DNA of 64,000 nt from UBA8389 sp035719105 (lineage in GTDB: Bacteria; Bacteroidota; Bacteroidia; Bacteroidales; UBA1402). Under the pieces are notes generated by a model. It was not told the DNA's origin. It saw only the letters and a program-made list of their open reading frames with translations, and did no database searches. The stretch is taken from contig DASTGN010000009.1 in assembly GCA_035719105.1 (NCBI GenBank), forward strand, positions 62,001 through 126,000, in the 5' to 3' direction. This document shows positions 34,657-43,580 of this stretch, one piece after another. Position 1 is the stretch's first letter. Every line of letters starts with the position of its first letter. The position numbers were made by a program, and so were the translations under genes.

Positions 34657-35265
34657 ATGCATATACAATCCGCCTCCTTTGTCGTCAGTAATTCCAAACG
34701 TACCTCTTGCCCCCAGGACGGCTTGCAGGAGTATGCCTTCATCGGTAGGTCCAATGTGGGGAAATCTTCGCTCATCAACATGCTGACCAATGTGAAGGAT
34801 TTGGCGAAAACGTCTTCCAAACCTGGCAAAACACTGTTAATCAATCACTTTCTGGTAAACCAAGAATGGTACATCGTCGACTTGCCTGGATATGGTTACG
34901 CGAAGATCAGTAAATCCATGCGGGAATCCGTGCACAAGATGATCACAGATTACGTGACCAAACGGGAACAGTTGGCTTGCCTGTTTGTACTGCTCGATTC
35001 CAGGCATGAACCTCAGGAAATCGATATGGAGTTTTTGGAATTCCTAGGGGAAAACGGCGTTCCATTTGCCATCATCTTTACCAAAACGGATAAAGTATCA
35101 CAGGCAGAAGTTGGTAAAAACATCCGCAAGTTCAAGGAAAAAATGTTGCAGACCTGGGAAGAATTGCCTGCTATATTTCAGACTTCGTCCAAGAAAAACA
35201 GAGGCCGGGAGGAAGTTTTGAACTACATCGAATCGATTATTCAGACGATTCGTGAAAACGATTGA
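34657..35265 (+). CDS. engB: Ribosome biogenesis GTPase EngB (YsxC/YihA)
   Basis: 202 residues with the G motifs of EngB: GRSNVGKSSLI (G1), DLPGYGYAKIS (G3), FTKTDKVS (G4) and QTSSKKNRG (G5). It is needed for 50S subunit assembly. The last 29 bases overlap the convergent PAP2 gene. Confidence 0.97.
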   Translation: MHIQSASFVVSNSKRTSCPQDGLQEYAFIGRSNVGKSSLINMLTNVKDLAKTSSKPGKTLLINHFLVNQEWYIVDLPGYGYAKISKSMRESVHKMITDYVTKREQLACLFVLLDSRHEPQEIDMEFLEFLGENGVPFAIIFTKTDKVSQAEVGKNIRKFKEKMLQTWEELPAIFQTSSKKNRGREEVLNYIESIIQTIREND

Positions 35266-35911
35266 ACACGGTTCTCAAGGAATTATCCAACCCTTTTATC
35301 TTGCTATTGATGAACCAGTTGTAACTCAACAACGCGGAAATCGTACCGATTGCCGAACCCACCACCACATCAATTGGAAAATGTTGGGAAAGGTATAATC
35401 TGGAATAACCCACCAACATCGCAGCTATTAGGAACAACATTTGCCAAACCGGGCGTTTGTTGATGAGCGCCAGTGCCATGAACAATGCAAACGCTCCAGT
35501 GGTGTGACCGGATGGGAAACTGTGTGCCGAATGCAGGTGCACCCCGGTTACATAATGAATGTCTGGTAGCGTATCGAAAATTACTTTGGGACGGGGAGCA
35601 TCGAACCAGATAAATCGTTTAGCGAGTTGCACCAGCAGAAATCCCATCAGGGAAGATACGGCAGTAATCAACGCATGACGGTATTTCATAAAACATTGAA
35701 TCAAGATGATGGGACCGATCAGTGCAAAAGTCCCGAACAGCGTCCAGTATTTAAAAAAGACATCTAAGAGGGGCGTATTCATTTTATTAATGAACAAACT
35801 GATTTCCAGATTACTATGGAAAGACAAAATTAAAGTTCCCAATGCTAGGACTTGAAGGTAAGTAATCAATAAAAAACGGCGTTTTCGGATTAATTCGGCA
35901 ATTTTAAACAT
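35237..35911 (-). CDS. PAP2-family membrane phosphatase
   Basis: 224 residues with about five to six helices and the three phosphatase motifs: KRFIWFDAPRP (a spaced form of KxxxxxxRP), HSFPSGHTTGAF (PSGH) and SRLYLSQHFPIDVVVG (SRxxxxxHxxxD). Such enzymes dephosphorylate lipid A, undecaprenyl or phosphatidyl lipids at the membrane. The lipid is not known. Confidence 0.93.
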   Translation of the reverse strand: MFKIAELIRKRRFLLITYLQVLALGTLILSFHSNLEISLFINKMNTPLLDVFFKYWTLFGTFALIGPIILIQCFMKYRHALITAVSSLMGFLLVQLAKRFIWFDAPRPKVIFDTLPDIHYVTGVHLHSAHSFPSGHTTGAFALFMALALINKRPVWQMLFLIAAMLVGYSRLYLSQHFPIDVVVGSAIGTISALLSYNWFINSKIKGLDNSLRTVFNRFHESSE

Positions 35912-35939
35912 AAGGCTATTAGTATCAATTAAGTACCTG

Positions 35940-35947
35940 CAAAGATA
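35940..35947 (-). promoter_or_regulatory. -7 element for the PAP2 gene
   Basis: Minus-strand TATCTTTG matches the consensus, 28 bases before the start codon; TTTA 17 bases upstream is the best -33 candidate. Confidence 0.45.
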
Positions 35948-36000
35948 GGATTTTGAATCCTTAATAAACCTTAAAGTGGAACACCGTCCAAAAATTATTG

Positions 36001-36008
36001 TATTTTTG
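36001..36008 (+). promoter_or_regulatory. -7 element for the alpha-oxoamine synthase gene
   Basis: TATTTTTG matches TAnnTTTG 23 bases before the GTG start; no clear -33 element. Confidence 0.42.
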
Positions 36009-36031
36009 TATTCCTTATAAAAATCAACCGC

Positions 36032-37297
36032 GTGGACCTTTTTGACCGCATAAAAACCTCCGAAGAACCCGTTTCCAAATTAGCCAGGCAAATGCATGGT
36101 TATTTTACCTATCCGAAATTGGAAGGGCCGCTGGGTCCAAGGATGAAATTCCGCGGTCGGGAGGTTTTAAATTGGAACATCAGCGATTATATGGGATTTG
36201 CCTGCAACGATGAAATCAGGCATTCTGATGAAGAGGCCGTTCTCAAATACGGTCTGTCCTACCCTGTCGGCAACCGAATGATGTCTGGACATACCAGTTT
36301 ACACGAAAAGCTGGAGTCACTATTGGCTGAATTCACCGGCAAACAAGATGCGTTTGTATTGAATTTCGGCTATCAGGGTTTTTTGTCGATTATCGATACC
36401 TTATGCAGCAGGAACGATGTCATTGTTTACGATGCCGAAGTGCATGCTTCGCTGGTAGATGGCATTCGACTCCACATGGGCAAGCATTTCGTGTTTCAGC
36501 ACAACGACATGGACAACCTCGAAAAGCAATTGGTCAAAGCGGAAGCCTCTGCATTGGAATCGCAAGGTGGCGTGTTGGTCGTGACGCACGGTGTTTTTGG
36601 AACTGGTGGTGAATATGCCAAATTGGACAAAATCGTCAAGCTCAAGAAAAAATTCAATTTCAGACTGATGGTCAACGATGCCGACGGTTTCGGCATGGAA
36701 GGTGAAACAGGTGCTGGAACGGGTGAACATTTCGGCATCAACAAGGACATCGATATTTATATGGGGTCCTTTTCCAAAGCTTTTGCTTCCATCGGTGGTT
36801 TCGCCGCTGGGCCTGAAGTGATCATGAATTACCTCAGGTATCATACCCGCTCGCAAATCCATTCCAAAGCGCTTCCAGCCATTTATGTGGAAGCAGTGAT
36901 CAAGCGGTTGGCCTTTTTACAAAGTCATCCCAAATTAATCAAAGATTTGCACAAGAAGGCTGATCATTTTCGGAAAAAGTTGCGTAAAAACGACTTCAAT
37001 ACCGGGAATTCGAACGCCTGCATCATACCCATCTATCTTCCCTGCTCCATTTACGAAGCGTTGAATCTCGTGATCGATTTGCGAGAGAATTACAACATCT
37101 TCTGCCCCATCTTGGTTTATCCGTTTGCCAGGAAAGACGAATTATTGCTTCGTTTCTTACCCACGGTCAATCATACCAAAGAAGACATTGACTATACGGT
37201 CGATGCGTTGGTTGCTGTTCGTGACAATCTCCAATCGGGCAAATATGCCACTGATAAATCAGATTTTTTTGGAGAGGCAGACTTACCTAAAGATTAG
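36032..37297 (+). CDS. PLP-dependent alpha-oxoamine synthase family protein
   Basis: 421 residues of the family of 2-amino-3-ketobutyrate CoA ligase, AONS (BioF) and serine palmitoyltransferase. The PLP-ring stacking His is in EVHASLVDG and the Schiff-base lysine is Lys249 in SFSKAFASIGGF. The usual DDAHG motif reads NDADG (Asn215, Asp218), so the residues that normally contact the pyridine nitrogen and the 3' oxygen of PLP are both changed. The start is GTG. The group contains a Bacteroidota-specific branch, and sphingolipid- or sulfonolipid-type acyl condensation is one possible role, but the substrate is open. No lipid genes flank it, apart from the divergent PAP2 gene. Confidence 0.85.
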   Translation: MDLFDRIKTSEEPVSKLARQMHGYFTYPKLEGPLGPRMKFRGREVLNWNISDYMGFACNDEIRHSDEEAVLKYGLSYPVGNRMMSGHTSLHEKLESLLAEFTGKQDAFVLNFGYQGFLSIIDTLCSRNDVIVYDAEVHASLVDGIRLHMGKHFVFQHNDMDNLEKQLVKAEASALESQGGVLVVTHGVFGTGGEYAKLDKIVKLKKKFNFRLMVNDADGFGMEGETGAGTGEHFGINKDIDIYMGSFSKAFASIGGFAAGPEVIMNYLRYHTRSQIHSKALPAIYVEAVIKRLAFLQSHPKLIKDLHKKADHFRKKLRKNDFNTGNSNACIIPIYLPCSIYEALNLVIDLRENYNIFCPILVYPFARKDELLLRFLPTVNHTKEDIDYTVDALVAVRDNLQSGKYATDKSDFFGEADLPKD

Positions 37298-38364
37298 CCG
37301 TTTATCTTTTTCCACTTCAAGTACTTCTCAAGCACCTTGAGTGGCGTATCGGTGTACCAGCCATAACCGTTGCGGCGTTCGTATCCGATTTCTGACAAAT
37401 CGTATTTGATGATGCCGTCACGATCGCAAACAAAGGGTTTGTTGGTGTCCAATTCATAAAAACGTGCCCACAAGTCGTTGCCTTCGGTGCTTTCCACCCA
37501 TCGGCGATCGAGTTTGCCTTCCGCATTGGTGAATAGCTGAACCCGATGATCATGAATTCGTGTTGCTTCAAACCAAGCTATTGCACCTTCAACGGCTTCT
37601 TTGACCGCTTTGGAAGGATTTTTCAAATCCATGAGCAATTGAACCAATCCCACCGATTCGGAACCACTTAAAGAAGGTAATTCATAGGCTCTTGCCTTGG
37701 CTGGCAATAAAGTTTTTTCATCGTGTTGTGCGCACCAAACTGTTTTTCTACCGTTTTGAACGTATTGCGTTTTTAGAATGCAATCAAGGCCTTTTTCGAA
37801 GGATGCCTTGGCTTCAGCCTGATCTTTCTTTTCAGTAATTCCTGCAAAAAGAGGGTTTCCAACCGCAATGGCATTCATCAACAACATAGCGTTCAACATG
37901 GCATTGTCATTGAACGTGATGTGGGTGTAATAGCCTTTGTTCCGTGCAAATTGTTTAAAACCGCCGTTGGCGTATTGCAGGGAATGCAAAAAAGACAATC
38001 CTTTCAGAAAGGCGGTCTTATATTGGCAATCTTTGGTTGCCTGGTACATTTTGGCTACGAAAAGCATTTCGGAATAGGTCGCACCGTTGTCGATGGTGGT
38101 TTCTTCCGGATCTTCCTTTTCTGCTTGATACTTAGTTATCTGATCAGCGCTCAGGGTATCTTTGTAAAATTTAATATTCTTGGGCCAGCCACCATTGTCG
38201 TGTTGAAGCAACAAGACATTTGACGCTACATGCAAAGATTGAGGTGTTCCATACCAGGCGGAATCTTGAAAAAGGGTGCCACCAGCGTTGCGTAAAGTTT
38301 GAGCCTGAATGGTCGAAACGATTGCAAAAAGCAAAATTGGTACAATGAATCGTTTGGTATACAT
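37294..38364 (-). CDS. Secreted pectate lyase, family PL10
   Basis: About 356 residues. The ATG at 38364 gives a clean signal peptide (MYTKRFIVPILLFAIVSTIQA); codons up to 38391 add nine residues before it. Family features include LLQHDNGGWPKNIKFY, ETTIDNGATYSEMLFVAKMY, QYANGGFKQF, and WCAQHDEKTLLPAKARAYELPSLS-like sequence split by short spacers, with SGSESVGLVQLLMDL after it. PL10 enzymes cleave de-esterified polygalacturonate by beta-elimination using calcium. No extra binding module is attached. Its products lead to the hexuronate genes at the start of this window. Confidence 0.92.
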   Translation of the reverse strand: MYTKRFIVPILLFAIVSTIQAQTLRNAGGTLFQDSAWYGTPQSLHVASNVLLLQHDNGGWPKNIKFYKDTLSADQITKYQAEKEDPEETTIDNGATYSEMLFVAKMYQATKDCQYKTAFLKGLSFLHSLQYANGGFKQFARNKGYYTHITFNDNAMLNAMLLMNAIAVGNPLFAGITEKKDQAEAKASFEKGLDCILKTQYVQNGRKTVWCAQHDEKTLLPAKARAYELPSLSGSESVGLVQLLMDLKNPSKAVKEAVEGAIAWFEATRIHDHRVQLFTNAEGKLDRRWVESTEGNDLWARFYELDTNKPFVCDRDGIIKYDLSEIGYERRNGYGWYTDTPLKVLEKYLKWKKING

Positions 38365-38467
38365 AGGAGCCGAATTAATTGGAAACGCCACAAAGAAAAG
38401 AAACTTTATGTAGATTGGTGTTTAATAATCAACAGATATGGGGTACTTTTTAACATTTTAAGTTTTG

Positions 38468-38499
38468 TTTGCGTATTCCGTCGGAAAACCTTTACTTTG
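38468..38499 (+). promoter_or_regulatory. Promoter for the radical SAM gene
   Basis: TTTG at 38468-38471, a 20-base spacer and TTACTTTG at 38492-38499 (one mismatch). Confidence 0.45.
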
Positions 38500-38540
38500 T
38501 TGATAAAGGATTGGTTTAGCCAATAAATGCACCCCGAATT

Positions 38541-40745
38541 TTGAAAGACATCCTCCTCGTCACGCCTCCTTTCACGCAGTTGAATACGCCCTACCCTGCA
38601 ACCATTTATTTGAAAGGTTTTCTGAACACCAAAAAAATAAGCTGTTACCAGATGGATTTGGGTATTGAGGTGATTGACAAGGTCTTCTCTTTTTCTGGTC
38701 TGCAACAATTGTTTGAATTGGCATTCAAAAATCAACGCATTTTATCGGCGAATGCAAGGCGTATTTATGCGCTAAAAGACGATTACTGCCGAACGATTGA
38801 TTCCGTCATTGCTTTTCTGCAAGGTAAAAATCAGACCTTGGCCAAACGAATTTGCATAGGTGATTTTCTTCCGCAGGCTGCTCGTTTTGAAACCGAGGCA
38901 GATCTGGAATGGAGTTTTGGCGAAATGGGTGTTCAAGACAAAGCCAAGCATTTATCGACGTTGTATCTGGAAGATTTGTCGGATTTCATTGCCGAATGCA
39001 TCGATGCGGATTTTGGGTTCAGTCGTTATGCTGAAAGACTTGGAATGAGCGCCAATAGTTTTGATGAATTATATGCGCATTTGCAAAAACCATGCACGCA
39101 TTTGGACGAAGTGGCTTTGGATCTTTTTGATACTCAATTGAAGCGCGTTCAACCAAAATTGGTCGGCATTTCGGTGCCTTTTCCAGGAAACTTGTACAGC
39201 GCTTTCCGTTGTGCCCAACATCTTAAAAGAAACTATCCGACTATTAAAATTGTTATGGGCGGTGGGTTTCCGAGCACGGAACTTCGTAGCCTTACTGATA
39301 TCAGAGTTTTCGAATTCTTCGATTACATCACCTTGGACGATGGCGAATTACCTCTGGAATTATTGATTTCGAACTGCCTGAATCCGATGGAAGAGCATCC
39401 CGAATTCGGATTACTCAAACGGACTTTTGAACTCAAAGATGGTAGGGTGTTCTACAACAATTTCACCCTGAAAAAAGATTATAAGCAAAGTGAATTGGGT
39501 ACGCCCGATTACTCCGATCTGCCGCTGGACAAATACATTTCGGTCATCGAAGTTACCAATCCCATGCACAGTCTTTGGAGCGATGGTCGTTGGAACAAGT
39601 TGACCATGGCGCATGGTTGTTACTGGGGAAAATGTACGTTTTGTGATGGTTCGCTCGACTATGTCAAACGTTATGAGCCTATTGCGGCCTCTCTTTTAGT
39701 GGATAGAATGGAGAGAATCATTGCTCAAACGGGTGAACGTGGCTTCCATTTTGTGGACGAAGCAGCTGCTCCATCGCTGATGGCCGCACTCGCCCTGGAA
39801 ATTATTCGACGGAATCTGGTCGTTACCTGGTGGACCAACATTCGATTCGAAAAAAGGTTTACGCGCGATTTGTGTCGATTGTTGAAGGCTTCCGGTTGCA
39901 TTGCCGTATCCGGTGGTCTGGAAGTGGCGTCGGATCGCTTGCTAAAGCTCATCAACAAAGGTACCACCGTGGAACAAGTCGCTGTCGTTGCCAATAACTT
40001 CACACAAGAAGGCATGTTGGTCCACGCTTACCTGATGTACGCTTTTCCCACCCAAACGGTTCAGGAAACGGTGGATAGCCTGGAAATGGTCAGGCAGCTG
40101 TTTGCAAACAACGTCATTCAATCGGGTTTCTGGCATCATTTTGCTTTGACGACTCACAGCCCTGTTGGTAGGGAACCCTCAAAATACGGTGTCATACCGG
40201 AGAATAAAGAAATTACCTTTGCTAAAAACGACGTTCAATTCACCGATAAAACGGGTATAGATCACAACCAGTTCAGTTTTGGCCTCAAAAAATCGCTGTT
40301 CAACTTTATGAACGGCCTTGGTTTTGATTTGCCTTTGCAGGAGTGGTTCGAATGCAAGATCCCTCAAACCATCGTTTCTAAAGACTTCATTAAGAACTGT
40401 TTGAATGCACCAAAACAGGTTCAATCGGAACCAACGACGCAACTATATTGGTTGGGTGGTATGCCCTTGGTCAAGCAAGTGACCGTCCTTAAAAAAGGCA
40501 AGTCGAAGGAAATGCTTCAGATGACTTTTCACGATAGAACTCAGGAATTGCAAATTCGATTGGATCTTGAAAAGGGAATTTGGTTGCAGGGTATTTTAAA
40601 GGAAATGAGCGTCTTACAAGCAAGACCCTTTCATTTTTCGCAATTCAAGGAAGCCTATCAACAACAATTTTCGGATTTTGAGCTCTTTTGGTTTTCCAAA
40701 CCTATTTCTGAATTAAAACAACACGGCTTACTGGCTATTCTATAA
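38541..40745 (+). CDS. B12-binding-type radical SAM protein
   Basis: 734 residues. The opening KDILLVTPPFTQLNTPYPATIYLKGFL and the stretch PKLVGISVPFPGNLYSAFRCAQHLKRNYP ... VMGGGFPSTELR indicate an N-terminal cobalamin-binding-like Rossmann domain (1-290), though the DxHxxG ligand motif is not seen. The radical SAM core begins near residue 355 with GCYWGKCTFCDGS: Cys360, Cys365 and Cys368, that is CX4CX2C instead of CX3CX2C. Translation must begin at a TTG, since the only nearby ATG (38527) is out of frame and stops at once. A C-terminal 150-residue part has no recognised domain. The reaction is unknown. rluF follows after 12 bases. Confidence 0.85.
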   Translation: MKDILLVTPPFTQLNTPYPATIYLKGFLNTKKISCYQMDLGIEVIDKVFSFSGLQQLFELAFKNQRILSANARRIYALKDDYCRTIDSVIAFLQGKNQTLAKRICIGDFLPQAARFETEADLEWSFGEMGVQDKAKHLSTLYLEDLSDFIAECIDADFGFSRYAERLGMSANSFDELYAHLQKPCTHLDEVALDLFDTQLKRVQPKLVGISVPFPGNLYSAFRCAQHLKRNYPTIKIVMGGGFPSTELRSLTDIRVFEFFDYITLDDGELPLELLISNCLNPMEEHPEFGLLKRTFELKDGRVFYNNFTLKKDYKQSELGTPDYSDLPLDKYISVIEVTNPMHSLWSDGRWNKLTMAHGCYWGKCTFCDGSLDYVKRYEPIAASLLVDRMERIIAQTGERGFHFVDEAAAPSLMAALALEIIRRNLVVTWWTNIRFEKRFTRDLCRLLKASGCIAVSGGLEVASDRLLKLINKGTTVEQVAVVANNFTQEGMLVHAYLMYAFPTQTVQETVDSLEMVRQLFANNVIQSGFWHHFALTTHSPVGREPSKYGVIPENKEITFAKNDVQFTDKTGIDHNQFSFGLKKSLFNFMNGLGFDLPLQEWFECKIPQTIVSKDFIKNCLNAPKQVQSEPTTQLYWLGGMPLVKQVTVLKKGKSKEMLQMTFHDRTQELQIRLDLEKGIWLQGILKEMSVLQARPFHFSQFKEAYQQQFSDFELFWFSKPISELKQHGLLAIL

Positions 40746-40757
40746 AAACTTATCAAA

Positions 40758-41648
40758 ATGCAAAAAGGCGCCCCCATAAGGCTCAACAAATACATCAGCG
40801 AAAGCGGCTTATGCTCACGCAGGGAAGCGGACAAATACATTGAAAACGGTCACGTGTTCATCAATGGAAAACGTGCGGTAATCGGTGATCAAGTCAAACC
40901 GGGTGATCGGGTTCGTGTAAGTGGTCAGGACATTGAACCTCACGAGCGCGAACTCAATATTTTCATTGCGCTCAACAAACCGGTTGGAGTGACTTCGACC
41001 ACGGAAGAAGGGGTTTCCAACAACATTGTCGATTACGTGAACTACGGCAAGCGTATTTTCCCGATTGGTCGGCTTGACAAGGATTCCCAAGGTCTTATCT
41101 TTTTGACGAACAACGGAGATTTGGTCAACAAAATTCTGCGGGCTGGCAACAACCACGAAAAAGAATACGTGGTAACCGTGAACAAACCCTTGACGGAAGA
41201 GGTTTTAAAGGGAATGAGTGGTGGCGTTCCGATGTTGGGTGTCACCACACGTAAATGCAAGATTGTACAAGAAGCACCCAATCGTTTTCGCATCATTTTG
41301 ATTCAGGGTTTGAACCGTCAAATTCGTCGAATGTGCGAACATTACGGATACGAAGTGACCAAACTGGAACGAATCCGCATCATGAACATTGACCTTAAGG
41401 GTTTGCCGTTGGGTGATTGGAGGGAATTAACGGAAAAGGAAATGGCTACGCTTTATTCCTTGATCGAAGACTCTTCATCCGAACATTTGAAAAACCCCAA
41501 AAAGGCGGCAGTCAAAAAAACACCCCATACCAACAAGGATATGAGGGGTACTCAAAAGTCGGTTCCAAATTCTAAAAAATCGACCTCTGGCAAACCAGCA
41601 GGTCGAAAGAACATGAAGGGCGCGGCTCCGCGTAAACGCAATAAATGA
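40758..41648 (+). CDS. rluF: 23S rRNA pseudouridine synthase RluF
   Basis: 296 residues with an N-terminal S4 domain (IRLNKYISESGLCSRREADKY) and the RsuA/RluB/RluF catalytic domain: FPIGRLDKDSQGLIFLTNNGDL with the catalytic Asp, and GLNRQIRRMCEHYGYEV. Many stretches match E. coli RluF, which modifies U2604 of 23S rRNA. The C-terminal 60 residues are basic and low in complexity. Confidence 0.93.
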   Translation: MQKGAPIRLNKYISESGLCSRREADKYIENGHVFINGKRAVIGDQVKPGDRVRVSGQDIEPHERELNIFIALNKPVGVTSTTEEGVSNNIVDYVNYGKRIFPIGRLDKDSQGLIFLTNNGDLVNKILRAGNNHEKEYVVTVNKPLTEEVLKGMSGGVPMLGVTTRKCKIVQEAPNRFRIILIQGLNRQIRRMCEHYGYEVTKLERIRIMNIDLKGLPLGDWRELTEKEMATLYSLIEDSSSEHLKNPKKAAVKKTPHTNKDMRGTQKSVPNSKKSTSGKPAGRKNMKGAAPRKRNK

Positions 41649-42370
41649 TCGTATTTAAATATAAGGTAGGGGTATAAAAACCGAAGAGAGCGACCTTTTC
41701 GGATCGCTCTCCAACTCCGGTACAAAAGCTCAGCTCTGTCCGTCTGCAAGTCAACATCCTATAAACGATTTGACACTTACCGTCGGAATTGACGAATTAC
41801 TTCATCATTCTTAGTCAGATAACACTCAATTCGCTTAAAGAGATCCATTTATCATTGGTAATCAGGCAGTTTCTCTTCACTTTCTGAATGATTGCTCATT
41901 CATTATTTTCAGATTTTCTACTTATCCTCCAAGACTCTCTGATCTTCTTTTCAGATATCATGTCCAGGCATCGTAACAGAATACAAGGTTTAAACTTCCA
42001 TCCTCTATGGGATATCGCTCAAATCGTCTGGTAGCTCATAAGTTACTTGTTGAAACCTATCTACATCGACTTCCGACAAAGTCTTTGATCGACTGACTGT
42101 GTTCCAGGTGAAAAAGCATTGAACAGGGTCATTAAATTGTTTTATTTCTCAATAAAACACCTCAATCACGATGTAATACCTTACCAGCAGTACCTTAAAA
42201 CGCCTTGCAATACCACGCTTCGTATTGCTTCAAATATAGTCATGAGATTTACGAAAAACAAAGTAATTGGTATTATTTTATCGTTATGTATTGAATATTT
42301 TATCGTTAATATATAACACGTTGTCAAACAACCACTTAACAATTTTAGGATTCCGATCAGATTCTAAAAA
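41649..42370. other. Long AT-rich gap without a credible gene
   Basis: This is the only gap of more than 300 bases in the window. Neither strand has an open frame with recognisable protein features; frames of 60-65 codons are present but look random. A hairpin that reads as a minus-strand terminator lies at its left end (41670-41711). A 23-codon minus-strand frame at 41777-41848 (opening MDLFKRIECYLTKN) is the most protein-like short frame, without a ribosome-binding site. I see no tmRNA tag, RNase P core or tRNA. Confidence 0.5.
41670..41711 (-). terminator. Candidate minus-strand terminator in the gap after rluF
   Basis: GAGAGCGA (41686-41693) pairs with TCGCTCTC (41704-41711); two further G-C pairs close a TTTTC loop after a one-base bulge. 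On the minus strand the stem is followed by TTCGGTTTTTA, while no T run follows on the plus strand. It suggests a transcript coming from the right, on which no gene is visible. Confidence 0.55.
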
Positions 42371-42374
42371 TTCC

Positions 42375-42405
42375 CTTGACATGTCGTGGTAAATTCGTAC
42401 ATTTG
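42375..42405 (+). promoter_or_regulatory. Promoter for the DUF4494-yggS unit
   Basis: CTTG at 42375-42378, a 19-base spacer and TACATTTG at 42398-42405 (perfect -7), with a leader of about 45 bases. Confidence 0.6.
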
Positions 42406-42451
42406 TATACGGAAAAATACAAATACATAATACAACTAACTGATACACAAG

Positions 42452-42913
42452 ATGGTTACAATGCACAACTGGTTTGAATGCAAAATTCAATACGATAAAA
42501 TTGGCACGGATGACGGCAAGCAAAAAAAGGTAACGGATACGTATTTAGTAGACGCTCTGAGTTTTACAGAAGCCGAAGCCCGGATCATCGAAGTGGTGCG
42601 CCCTTATATGACCGGTGAGTTCACAGTAGCGAACATCAAACGAGCCAAAGTTTACGAAATTTTCGAATCGCCTACTGGAGACCGTTGGTATCGGGCCAAA
42701 GTCTTGTTTGTTGTCCTGGATCAGGAAAAAGGAACCGAAAAGAAAATTCCCAGTACGATGCTGATTCAAGCCGAGGACATCAAAGATGCACTCAACAAGT
42801 TGGAAGAAGGCATGAAGGGCACCATGAGCGATTATGAAATAGCAATGATTACCGACACGCCCATTTTGGATGTGGTGCCTTATGGTGCTGGAAAAGATAA
42901 AGACGAAGATTAA
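42452..42913 (+). CDS. DUF4494 domain protein
   Basis: 153 residues of a family seen in Bacteroidota: MHNWFECKIQYDK at the start, VTDTYLVDALSFTEAEARIIE, GEFTVANIKRAKVYEIF, and KDALNKLEEGMKGTMSDYEIAMITDTPILDV. The second Met (42461) may be the true start, as the family begins at MHNWFE. Function is unknown. yggS follows after four bases. Confidence 0.88.
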   Translation: MVTMHNWFECKIQYDKIGTDDGKQKKVTDTYLVDALSFTEAEARIIEVVRPYMTGEFTVANIKRAKVYEIFESPTGDRWYRAKVLFVVLDQEKGTEKKIPSTMLIQAEDIKDALNKLEEGMKGTMSDYEIAMITDTPILDVVPYGAGKDKDED

Positions 42914-42917
42914 AAAC

Positions 42918-43574
42918 ATGTCCATTACCAACGAAATCCACCGGTTGCATCAGGAACTGCCCTCCACTACCAAATTGGTGGCCGTTTCCAAATTTCACCC
43001 TGCAGAAGCCATTGAAGAAGCTTATGCTGCAGGGCAACGGATTTTCGGTGAAAGCAGGGTGCAGGAACTCTGCGAAAAGCGGCCTCTCCTACCCCAGGAT
43101 ATTGAATGGCATTTCATAGGACACCTCCAAACCAACAAAATCAAGCAAATCGTTCCGTTTGTTTCATTGATTCATGGCGTAGACAGTGCCAAGTTGCTTG
43201 GAGAGATCAACAAGGAAGGTGAGAAAATCGGGCGTGTAGTCCCCTGCCTATTACAACTCTTTGTAGCACAAGAGGAAACCAAGTTCGGGCTTTCTCCTTC
43301 AGAATGCAGGGATTTGGTTGATAAAAGGGACCAATACCCCTATGTTCAATTATGCGGATTAATGGGAATGGCCAGCTTGACTGAAAACCAGACACAAATC
43401 CGTTCGGAATTCAAACTATTGAAATCCTTGTTTGATGAACTGAGATTAAAATTAAACACACCTTATTTCAAGGAATTGTCCATGGGAATGTCCCAAGATT
43501 ATGCTTTGGCTGTGGAATGCGGAAGCACCATGGTTCGCATAGGCAGCCGCATTTTTGGATTCAGACAATATTAA
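42918..43574 (+). CDS. YggS-family PLP homeostasis protein
   Basis: 218 residues with the alanine-racemase-like N-terminal barrel fold. The PLP lysine is in KLVAVSKFHPAEAIEEAY; IFGESRVQEL, WHFIGHLQTNKIK, KFGLSP, GLMGMAS and the closing LSMGMSQDYALAVECGSTMVRIGSRIFG are all family motifs. It buffers free PLP and has no known enzymatic activity. It converges on rpiB with six bases between. Confidence 0.96.
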   Translation: MSITNEIHRLHQELPSTTKLVAVSKFHPAEAIEEAYAAGQRIFGESRVQELCEKRPLLPQDIEWHFIGHLQTNKIKQIVPFVSLIHGVDSAKLLGEINKEGEKIGRVVPCLLQLFVAQEETKFGLSPSECRDLVDKRDQYPYVQLCGLMGMASLTENQTQIRSEFKLLKSLFDELRLKLNTPYFKELSMGMSQDYALAVECGSTMVRIGSRIFGFRQY

Positions 43575-43580
43575 TAAAAA

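Noticed and set aside
41552..41757. Minus-strand frames of 61-65 codons at the end of rluF
   Set aside because: They run through the rluF tail and the hairpin terminator and have no protein-like features.
42119..42316. Plus-strand frame of 65 codons in the gap before DUF4494
   Set aside because: No ribosome-binding site, no recognisable motif, AT-rich random composition.
41649..42370. tmRNA, RNase P RNA or 6S RNA in the gap
   Set aside because: I looked for the tmRNA tag coding sequence and ends, and for the RNase P core; none is visible. A model-based search would be decisive.
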